Under the pieces are notes generated by a model. It searched no databases. It was given only the letters and a program-made list of their open reading frames with translations, and was not told where the DNA came from. Of a DNA stretch of 64,000 nt, positions 57,997 to 64,000 are shown one piece after another. The DNA lies in assembly GCA_947259405.1 (NCBI GenBank), contig CAMYLY010000017.1:1-64000 (forward strand), in the 5' to 3' direction. Both the position numbers and the translations under genes were made by a program. Every line of letters starts with the position of its first letter. Within the stretch, counting starts at the first letter, position 1. The stretch is from an uncultured Gemmatimonadales bacterium. Lineage in GTDB: Bacteria; Gemmatimonadota; Gemmatimonadetes; Gemmatimonadales; GWC2-71-9.

Positions 57997-58781
57997 CGAG
58001 CGCCCGACGGCATCTCTCTGATCAACACCTGTTTGAATTGAATCGGGTGACTCTCGCTTTGAAGCGCGATATACCCCTCACCTAGGCTCGTGCCATCCGG
58101 TTTCGCGGACGGAGCGAATCCGTTGACCTGACCTCCGCCGATGACGGGGTGGCTATACGTCAACACGGTGTCCCCCTCGACAATATGCGCAATGAGCGAG
58201 TCGCCCAGTACGAGGAACTCGACCGCGACCCATTCGTTGCCGTGATACGTCGGTGCGGTTGACGAGATGCAATGTTGCTCGACGAGCGCACCGAGCATCT
58301 CGACATGCGTACCGGGCGTACAGAGGTTCGAGGTCGGTCGGTCGTCGACCCCGTTACCGCCAAGAAACTGCGCTTCGATCGAGATCGGGAAATCCTGGTC
58401 TCGCAACATCGACTCCGGGTTCTGAGCATGGAACATCACGCCGCTGTTCTTGAACGCCCATCCCGGGCCGCCGGGCACCTGGTCGCCGATGAACCGATAT
58501 TCTATCCGCATCTCGTAATGGGAGAAGGGCACTTCGTAGAACAGGTGCCCGAACCGGTCCCCAAATTCGTCGTAGCGCTCATAGCTGACGGTGAGGAAGC
58601 CGTCATCGACACGAAACGTGGCCAGCGGGTCCTCGCCGAGATCACTTCCGCGGATCTTTGGGGTCCAGCCGGTCAGGTCGTGACCGTTGAACAGCTCGAT
58701 CCACTCCCCATCGCCGCCGCGGGCGGCACATGCCGCTGCTCCCACCATGACGACGATGGCGAGGGTTGCCCGTAGCTTCAT
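57993..58781 (-). CDS. DUF1080 (3-keto-disaccharide hydrolase-like) protein
   Basis: A 262-residue exported protein with the DUF1080 jelly-roll: GEWIELFNGHDLTGWTPK at the start, FRVDDGFLTVSYERYDEFGDRFGHLFYE, HYEMRIEYRFIGDQVPGGPGWAFKNSGVMFHAQNPESM, IEAQFLGGNGVDDRPTSNLCTPG, and WVAVEFLVLGDSLIAHIVEGDTVLTYSHPVIGGG, then the closing GYIALQSESHPIQFKQVLIRE. Some members hydrolyse 3-keto-glycosides, others only bind sugars. The N-terminus has a lipoprotein-like signal (LAIVVMVGAAACAARGG). It overlaps the upstream amidohydrolase gene by four bases, so both belong to one operon. Confidence 0.9.
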   Translation of the reverse strand: MKLRATLAIVVMVGAAACAARGGDGEWIELFNGHDLTGWTPKIRGSDLGEDPLATFRVDDGFLTVSYERYDEFGDRFGHLFYEVPFSHYEMRIEYRFIGDQVPGGPGWAFKNSGVMFHAQNPESMLRDQDFPISIEAQFLGGNGVDDRPTSNLCTPGTHVEMLGALVEQHCISSTAPTYHGNEWVAVEFLVLGDSLIAHIVEGDTVLTYSHPVIGGGQVNGFAPSAKPDGTSLGEGYIALQSESHPIQFKQVLIREMPSGAR

Positions 58782-60385
58782 GGCTGGCGCTGCACGTCAC
58801 CGGCCACGAACGGCTTCTGGACGACGCTCGGCTCCACTCCCTGCTTGGATGCTGCCACCATGCGCGCAACTTCCTCCATCAACCGCGCGTTATTCGTCAC
58901 GATCCCGTCCTTGATCGTGTGGACGATTCCGCTCGTGCGGATCATCTCACCGCTCTCATCGAGTCGCAAAGCCCCAAACGAATAGAGGAAACGAAAATTG
59001 TATGCGGGATTGCCGTCGACAATGATGAGGTCCGCCAGGTACCCACGTCGCACCAGGCCGAGTCTCTCCTGTCGCAGTGTCTGCGCACTGTTCATGGTTG
59101 CGGCCTTGATGATCTCGAGGGGATGCATGCCGCTCTCACGCATGAGCTGGAGTTCGCGGACATTCGAGAACCCCGGCGTGGCCCAGATATAGTTGTCATC
59201 GGTCCCGTACGCGACGCGGCCACCCCGCTTGTTGAACTCGAAGATGAGGTCGCCCCACAGGTCGAACGCCGTGTACCAGTAGTACTCGTCGTCGGATGTC
59301 CAATCGTAGTGGTAGGAGCCATGGAATGCCGGGTTGGGCAAGTTCCAGTTGATGAGCGCTTGGTGCGTGTACTTGTCGTGCCACGGCAGGCTCTGTGCGC
59401 GGAGAATGTCTCGGTTCGCCTCGTACACGACCCGTGTGGGTAACATCGTGACCCCATAGTGAACCAGTGAATCGGCGACCTCGCTGAGCAAGCGCTCCTT
59501 ATCGGTGTCGACCCAGACCTTACCGGCATGACGGAAACGTTCCAGCTCGTCGTTGAAGTTGTACTCGCGGGGAAAATTCTGAACGCTGGTCGAAAGCGCG
59601 GACTCGGCGTACCCGTAGTGGTGCTCGATCATCGTGGCGCCAAGGCGGGCGGCGTCGACGGCCTGGACCACGGCATTGGTGGATGGAGGCAAGTGAATCG
59701 TGGTTATGCCGCCGGCGTCCCACACGGCCGACGCGACCGCCCCGAACAGGTCCTCGCTCCAGGACACGCTGCCGAGACTCACGACGTGCGCGCCTTTGTC
59801 AAACATCTCCCGTGCGATGCGCGGCGCCATTGCCGGGTCATCGAGTTCGAGCGGATCGAAGTCCGTGTTACTGCCCCAGCCCCAAATCGGAAACAGGCGT
59901 GGTGCCAGGATCTCGTTGGCCGCACTCGCGGCAGCCTGGGTCATGCCACTATCGAGCCCGCGGTCCGCGCCGGGTACGAGCGTCGTCACGCCATGCGCCA
60001 GCTTGAGGTAGTAGACGTACTCCAGTTCCATCGGCTGTGTGCGCAGGTGCATGTGGAGGTCGGTCATACCCGGCATCACGTACATGCCGGTCGCGTCGAT
60101 CACGCGGTCGCCCGTTGGCCGGTCGGTATCACCTCTCCGCTCGGCGGTCACAGGATCGAACGGGACCATCTCGGCGATCACGTTGCCCTGGATCACGATA
60201 TCGTACGGACCGACGGGCGGGCCGCCGTGTCCCGGGATGACCATCGCATTTTGGATTATGAGGCGGTCGTACGGGCCGTCGGCGAGGTCACCAAAGCGGC
60301 CCTCTTGCGCATACAACGCGGAAGTGGAAACGAGTGCCACGGCGAGAGCGACGGTGAGGGAACGAGCGCAACGAAGGGAACGCAT
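58778..60385 (-). CDS. Secreted amidohydrolase (imidazolonepropionase/prolidase-like)
   Basis: A 535-residue exported metal-dependent hydrolase. Signal peptide (SLTVALAVALVSTSALYAQ), then RLIIQNAMVIPGHGGPPVGPYDIVIQGNVIAEMVPF, the metal-binding TGMYVMPGMTDLHMHLR (HxH), a middle metal ligand candidate in TIHLPPSTNAVVQAVDAARLGATMIEHHYGY, and the late Asp in VAYGTDDNYIW. The C-terminal IIKAATMNSAQTLRQERLGLVRRGYLADLIIVDGNPAYNF is typical. A role in peptide or hydantoin cleavage is possible; substrate unknown. GAGGAG before ATG 60385 fixes the start. First gene of a two-gene operon with the DUF1080 protein. Confidence 0.9.
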   Translation of the reverse strand: MRSLRCARSLTVALAVALVSTSALYAQEGRFGDLADGPYDRLIIQNAMVIPGHGGPPVGPYDIVIQGNVIAEMVPFDPVTAERRGDTDRPTGDRVIDATGMYVMPGMTDLHMHLRTQPMELEYVYYLKLAHGVTTLVPGADRGLDSGMTQAAASAANEILAPRLFPIWGWGSNTDFDPLELDDPAMAPRIAREMFDKGAHVVSLGSVSWSEDLFGAVASAVWDAGGITTIHLPPSTNAVVQAVDAARLGATMIEHHYGYAESALSTSVQNFPREYNFNDELERFRHAGKVWVDTDKERLLSEVADSLVHYGVTMLPTRVVYEANRDILRAQSLPWHDKYTHQALINWNLPNPAFHGSYHYDWTSDDEYYWYTAFDLWGDLIFEFNKRGGRVAYGTDDNYIWATPGFSNVRELQLMRESGMHPLEIIKAATMNSAQTLRQERLGLVRRGYLADLIIVDGNPAYNFRFLYSFGALRLDESGEMIRTSGIVHTIKDGIVTNNARLMEEVARMVAASKQGVEPSVVQKPFVAGDVQRQP

Positions 60386-60474
60386 GAGAAAACTCCTCGG
60401 ATGAATCGATAACGGACGATCGGGTATAGCTGACTGGGGGGCGGTCGTCAAATGGAACCAGCTCCGCATTCCCG

Positions 60475-61215
60475 TTACCGGCGGGCGGCCCTCAGGAAGA
60501 ATCGGGCGAGCACGGGGAGCCATACCGCGGATCCCACCAGCCCTACTATCGCCCACAGTAGCCAGTTACCGGTGCTGGCCTCGGCCACCCAGTACGCCTT
60601 CGAGGCCGCATACGGGGGATAGATCGCTGCCAGCCACTGCCAGGGCTCGGGCACGAAGTAGAAGGCGGACGCAACAACCGGTGCGACACCGACGATTTTC
60701 ATGTATGCAAAGGCTTCGGTCTTCGTATCGGCAACGGCGGCAACGAGCAGTGCCAGGCCACCGGCGGCAGGCGCGCCCGCGAGTGCCGCCCCGATCAAGG
60801 CGATCGGGGGAGGAAGCCCAATTCCGATGACGGCACCCTCGAAGATCGTCAATGCGGCGGAGACGACGAACAGCACCGAGCACACGACACCCAGGTACAC
60901 CGACAACGGGACCGGAGACACGAGCAGAGCTTTGACGGTGCGATCCTCGCGACCCTCGAGCAACAGGAACCCGCCCACGACCGCGCCCAGCAACCCGGCG
61001 AGTTGCACGACAAAGTGGCTGACGATCAGTGGGTGGTAGGGAATCAAGTCGAAGTCGAGTCGACGACGCACTTCGTCGGTGATCCACGGCAGGGCCCAAC
61101 GCATTGCGATGGAGATGCCGACGATGTACGCCGCGGTACCCAGCAGGAACCGGTCACGTCGCACGCGCAGCCCATCGGTCCGGAGCATGCCCATCACGGC
61201 CGCAGTCGACGTCAT
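60475..61215 (-). CDS. ABC transporter permease (subunit 2)
   Basis: A 246-residue membrane protein with six predicted helices (for example RFLLGTAAYIVGISIAMRWALP, LIVSHFVVQLAGLLGAVVGGFLL, LSVYLGVVCSVLFVVSAALTI, PAAGGLALLVAAVADTKTEAF, WLLWAIVGLVGSAVWLPVLA). The EGREDRTVKALLVSPVPLSVYL motif after helix 2 is the coupling segment of ABC-2-type export permeases. It is the last of a three-gene set (ATPase, permease 1, permease 2) joined by four-base overlaps. Start chosen at the ATG overlapping permease 1. Its transported substrate is unknown; similar sets export drugs or lipids. Confidence 0.82.
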   Translation of the reverse strand: MTSTAAVMGMLRTDGLRVRRDRFLLGTAAYIVGISIAMRWALPWITDEVRRRLDFDLIPYHPLIVSHFVVQLAGLLGAVVGGFLLLEGREDRTVKALLVSPVPLSVYLGVVCSVLFVVSAALTIFEGAVIGIGLPPPIALIGAALAGAPAAGGLALLVAAVADTKTEAFAYMKIVGVAPVVASAFYFVPEPWQWLAAIYPPYAASKAYWVAEASTGNWLLWAIVGLVGSAVWLPVLARFFLRAARR

Positions 61216-61925
61216 GTGCCGGACTCCCGTAATCGGATGAAGCGCGCAAAACGACGCTGGGCCCAGATGTGCGCCGCGGCCAACGCCAGAGCCGACATGC
61301 CGGCGGCGTAGACCCACTGCCACGGCGGCAAGGGCTCGGACGCGCCGAGCATGAGTAGCACAGGACCTTGCGTCGGGATTAGATGCCAGAGCACCGGTGG
61401 CCCGATTCCCAACACATACAGGAAGGGCCATTGCAGCACGGAGCCCACGATCAGCGCGCCGGGAATGAGAAACGCGAACACGGAATCGTGCGGGGCGACC
61501 TGTCCCATGCCGACGAACACGAGCAACACGCCGAGCACCACGACGCCGAGGGCCAGTGGCAAGGGGTTGATCGGCGCGCCGTAGAACGCGATGACATAGA
61601 CGATGGCGCTCTCCACGGCCGCGAACGCCGTCAGCGTAATGGTCTTCGACGCGATGTAGGTTGTCGCGGTGAGTGGTGACGTGCGCAAGGCGTGAAGCGT
61701 TCCCTGGCTTTTCTCCATGAGGACGACCGACGCGCCGAAGATGTAGGTCGTGCTTCCGATGCCGAGGAGGTAAAACGCCGCGAGCACGCGCCCGGCGTGG
61801 TCGGGGTCGAACAGAAAGCGGCCCACGAGGCCCATCACGACAGCGACGGCAATGCCGATCGTATACAGCTTGCTCCTCGCCTGGATCTGCACGTCGAGCT
61901 TCAACGTCGCGGCGAGCGGCTTCAC
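61212..61925 (-). CDS. ABC-2 type transporter permease (subunit 1)
   Basis: A 237-residue membrane protein with six helices. The start KPLAATLKLDVQIQARSKLYTIGIAVAVVMG, the coupling stretch VVLMEKSQGTLHALRTSPLTATTYIASKT and a C-terminal helix ending in basic residues (WAQRRFARFIRLRE) resemble permeases of fluoroquinolone-type ABC exporters. The GTG at 61925 overlaps the ATPase stop (GTGA), which fixes the start; the longer frame is shadow coding within the ATPase gene. It probably forms a heterodimeric channel with subunit 2. Confidence 0.85.
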   Translation of the reverse strand: MKPLAATLKLDVQIQARSKLYTIGIAVAVVMGLVGRFLFDPDHAGRVLAAFYLLGIGSTTYIFGASVVLMEKSQGTLHALRTSPLTATTYIASKTITLTAFAAVESAIVYVIAFYGAPINPLPLALGVVVLGVLLVFVGMGQVAPHDSVFAFLIPGALIVGSVLQWPFLYVLGIGPPVLWHLIPTQGPVLLMLGASEPLPPWQWVYAAGMSALALAAAHIWAQRRFARFIRLRESGT

Positions 61926-62782
61926 GTCAACTTCTTTCCCGTGACCTCGACGAACACGTCCTCGAGCGTGGCCTCCTGCGAGTGCACCTTGGCGATGCCG
62001 GGTTTCCGCAAGGCGTCGACGAACTTGGCATTGTCGGCGAGACCGTCGAGGGGATAACGGGCCGATCCCGGCGGAACGCTCATGTCCCCGTCCCAATGCA
62101 CTTCTACCTCACGACGACCGTAATGGCGTCTCAGTGCGTCCGGTGAGTCGATCGTCGCGATCCGACCGTCGAGGATGAACGCCACGCGATCGCAGACTTC
62201 GGTCGCGGTGTGCATGTCGTGTGTGGTCACTAGTGTCGTGACGCCCTTGGCTTGGCGCTCGTGGATGATGGTGCGAATGCGCACGGCGTTGACGGGATCC
62301 AGGCCGGCCGTCGGTTCGTCCAGAAACCACAGGCGTGGTCGGTGCAACATGCTACGCGCGAAGTTCAGGCGATTCTTCATGCCCTTGGAGTACTCCCCAA
62401 CCGGTTTGTCGACGTCATCCGCCAAACCGACCAGTGCCAGGATATCTTCGACCGATTCAGCGTCGCCGGCATACAGCGAACGGAAGTACTCCAGGTTCTC
62501 GCGCGCCGTGAGCTTGAGGTAGTGATTGGGCTGTTCGAAGCTGACGCCGATCGTGCGGTAATACTCCGCACCCGTACGTCCGAGCGGCCGGCCAAGGACG
62601 TCGACCTGTCCCTTCCAGCCCGACAGCAGTCCGATGAGGACGTTCTGCGTGGTCGTCTTTCCCGCTCCGCTGGGCCCGAGGAAGCCGAAGACCTCTCCCT
62701 CGTTGACTTCAAAGGTCAGGTTGTCGATGGCAGGGGTCGATCCTCCAGGGTAGGTGAACGTCAGTCCGGCGACGCTGATCAT
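61922..62782 (-). CDS. ABC transporter ATP-binding protein
   Basis: A 286-residue cytoplasmic ATPase of the export (drug/antibiotic) type: Walker A GPSGAGKTTTQNVLIG, Q-loop VSFEQPNHYLKLTARENLEYF, signature EYSKGMKNRLNFARSML, Walker B LWFLDEPTAGLDPVN and H-loop TLVTTHDMH. The C-terminal about 70 residues are the regulatory tail usual in exporter ATPases of this group. GGAGG lies six bases before the ATG at 62782; an ATG three bases earlier is too close to it. First gene of the operon, divergent from the last kinase gene across a 156-base region with no further gene seen. Confidence 0.93.
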   Translation of the reverse strand: MISVAGLTFTYPGGSTPAIDNLTFEVNEGEVFGFLGPSGAGKTTTQNVLIGLLSGWKGQVDVLGRPLGRTGAEYYRTIGVSFEQPNHYLKLTARENLEYFRSLYAGDAESVEDILALVGLADDVDKPVGEYSKGMKNRLNFARSMLHRPRLWFLDEPTAGLDPVNAVRIRTIIHERQAKGVTTLVTTHDMHTATEVCDRVAFILDGRIATIDSPDALRRHYGRREVEVHWDGDMSVPPGSARYPLDGLADNAKFVDALRKPGIAKVHSQEATLEDVFVEVTGKKLT

Positions 62783-62917
62783 CATTCCTCCGGGTGCAGA
62801 CGTGCCGAGGTGCTCACGGCTTCGGGACACTGAGATTTAGCTACCGGCGCGCGCAGCGCAATCTGCCACCGCTGGCGACGTGCCTTCCGGCATCTGGTCC
62901 CCATGTGAGGTGGCCCG

Positions 62918-62923
62918 TATCTT
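62918..62923 (+). promoter_or_regulatory. Candidate -10 (CCGTATCTT) of the last kinase gene
   Basis: TATCTT lies 15 bases before the ATG at 62939 in the divergent region; the preceding CCG and overall form match the box at 17275 before another kinase gene. No clear -35 and no Shine-Dalgarno were found. Confidence 0.35.
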
Positions 62924-62938
62924 TTTCGAAGTCCTCCC

Positions 62939-64000
62939 ATGTCCGAGCAACTCGAACGCCTCAAATCGGCTCTCGCGGGCCACTACGCCATTGGCGAGCA
63001 GATCGGCCAAGGGGGAATGGCCACCGTCTTTCTCGCCGATGATCTCAAGCACGACCGCAAGGTCGCGATCAAGCTACTCCGGCCTGAGCTCGCGGAGGGT
63101 CTCGGGACCGCGCGTTTCCTTCAGGAGATTCGCCTAACGGCCAACCTCCAGCATCCCCACATCCTGCCTCTCTACGACTCCGGTGAGGCGGCCAACGCAC
63201 TCTACTACGTCATGCCGTATGTCGAGGGCGAAACGTTGGGCGATCGTTTACAGCGGGAGGGTCCGCTCCCGGTGGACGAAGCGATTCGCATAACGCGTCA
63301 AATCGCAGCAGGGCTCGACGTAGCGCATAGCAAGGGGATCGTACACCGGGACATTAAACCTGCGAACATCCTTTTGTCCGCTGGCGACGTTATGGTGGCC
63401 GACTTCGGCATCGCCCGGGCTGTGAGCATGTCCGATGAGGAAGGGCTGACCCAGACCGGATTGGCAGTGGGTACACCGGCCTACATGAGCCCAGAGCAGT
63501 CCACCGGCGAGCGCGATATCGATGCGCGCACGGACGTCTATGCACTCGGGTCTATCCTCTATGAAATGCTAGCGGGCGAACCCCCGTACACGGGTCGATC
63601 GGTCCAGGCGATCTTCGCGAAGCGTCTCTCCGATCCCGTACCGTCGGTCAAGCGCATTCGGGACAGCCTGCCGAGCAACGTCGATGCGGCAGTGTCTCGT
63701 GCGCTTGCGAAGGCTCCCGTCGATCGATTTGCCTCGGCCGGGGACTTTGCCAACGCACTGACGTCGCCCAGGCGTTCACTGGCGCCATCGGGGGTTCTCG
63801 GCCGCATCCGCAGCTCATCGGTCGCTGGACTGATTGGGGCGGCAATGGTCGTTGTAGTTGCGGGGCTGGTGTGGTTTGCACAGCCAAGTCCGAACGCGGC
63901 CCCGGTGAGTTCCGAGGCTCGCGTGGCGGTATTCCCGTTCACGTTTCGCGGCGGCGTCGACTTGTCCGATCTCGGTGAAGGTATGGTCGACCTGCTCAGC
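62939..64000 (+). CDS. Ser/Thr protein kinase (5' part, cut by window edge)
   Basis: 354 codons are open to the end of the window. Kinase domain (about 15-275): IGQGGMATVFLADDLKHDRKVAIKLLRPELA, IVHRDIKPANILL, VADFGIARAV, GTPAYMSPEQST, so all catalytic motifs are intact. A membrane helix (SSVAGLIGAAMVVVVAGLVWF, about 293-313) is followed by ARVAVFPFTFRGGVDLSDLGEGMVDLLS, the same domain start as in the kinase at 48439 (IAPFGILDTDLALWREGLVDVL), so a TPR-type sensor probably follows beyond the window. ATG 62939 follows CTCC and lacks a Shine-Dalgarno. Divergent from the ABC operon. Confidence 0.92.
   Translation, partial: MSEQLERLKSALAGHYAIGEQIGQGGMATVFLADDLKHDRKVAIKLLRPELAEGLGTARFLQEIRLTANLQHPHILPLYDSGEAANALYYVMPYVEGETLGDRLQREGPLPVDEAIRITRQIAAGLDVAHSKGIVHRDIKPANILLSAGDVMVADFGIARAVSMSDEEGLTQTGLAVGTPAYMSPEQSTGERDIDARTDVYALGSILYEMLAGEPPYTGRSVQAIFAKRLSDPVPSVKRIRDSLPSNVDAAVSRALAKAPVDRFASAGDFANALTSPRRSLAPSGVLGRIRSSSVAGLIGAAMVVVVAGLVWFAQPSPNAAPVSSEARVAVFPFTFRGGVDLSDLGEGMVDLLS

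Overview
The window is high-GC bacterial DNA with densely packed, often 1-16 bp overlapping genes. The best guess is a Gemmatimonadota (Gemmatimonadetes) chromosome or metagenome bin. Supporting signs are five PASTA-less Ser/Thr kinases of the SEQLERLKSAL.../GQGGMATV type with TPR, PD40/TolB or Ig-like sensor regions, many secreted hydrolases with signal peptides, DUF1080/DUF2911/DUF4019/DUF2207 families, amphi-Trp and choice-of-anchor B proteins. This is inference from gene families; no rRNA or other phylogenetic marker is present. No tRNA, rRNA, IS element, prophage or CRISPR array was seen.

Layout. 1-1235: tail of an ABC exporter and its DUF1854 partner, closed by a strong hairpin. 1.3-4.75 kb: a DUF2911 protein, then four overlapping pilin-like genes (GspH, GspI, GspJ and PilX/GspK types). 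4.8-9.3 kb: two small cytoplasmic proteins, an ECF sigma/anti-sigma operon with YbjQ and DUF4019 genes, a class C beta-lactamase-fold hydrolase, and a membrane-tethered receiver protein overlapping an M14 peptidase. 11-16 kb: feoB-feoA, then an ArsR/methyltransferase fusion overlapping ahcY, with a 30-bp dyad over the regulator start. 16.2-21.1 kb: small Cys protein, globin pair, and a zinc-ribbon/kinase/Big2 protein coupled to a Big2/haem lipoprotein. 21.1-28.8 kb: outer-membrane barrel, lipoprotein, a chimeric gene scar, LemA/DUF2207, a three-gene small membrane protein/HTH operon, and a sulfatase.

29-35 kb is an extracytoplasmic redox island: choice-of-anchor B protein, ApbE, porin, FMN-binding protein with a flavinylation motif, and a four-helix b-type cytochrome. 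35.1-42.2 kb is the most unusual region: a Ton/Tol-like energy-transduction operon with one ExbB/TolQ homologue carrying C-terminal Ig-like domains, two ExbD/TolR homologues, a TonB-position protein, a TPR lipoprotein and a protein with four EF-hand-like loops in an A-B-A-B repeat (apparently frameshifted). A truncated molybdenum hydroxylase, an Nramp relative without the metal-site motif, a CocE hydrolase and an orphan nuoB follow.

48-64 kb carries four kinase genes of three architectures between an aldo/keto reductase, an esterase, a DUF1080 protein, an amidohydrolase and a three-gene ABC export operon. Three promoter regions between 47.5 and 52.4 kb contain TTCAC repeats, mostly spaced 11 bp and always pointing at the downstream gene. 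This suggests a shared OmpR/PhoB-type regulator. Two genes (23.5 kb and 43.8 kb) end at abrupt deletion-like junctions and two others look frameshifted, so either gene decay or assembly error should be kept in mind.
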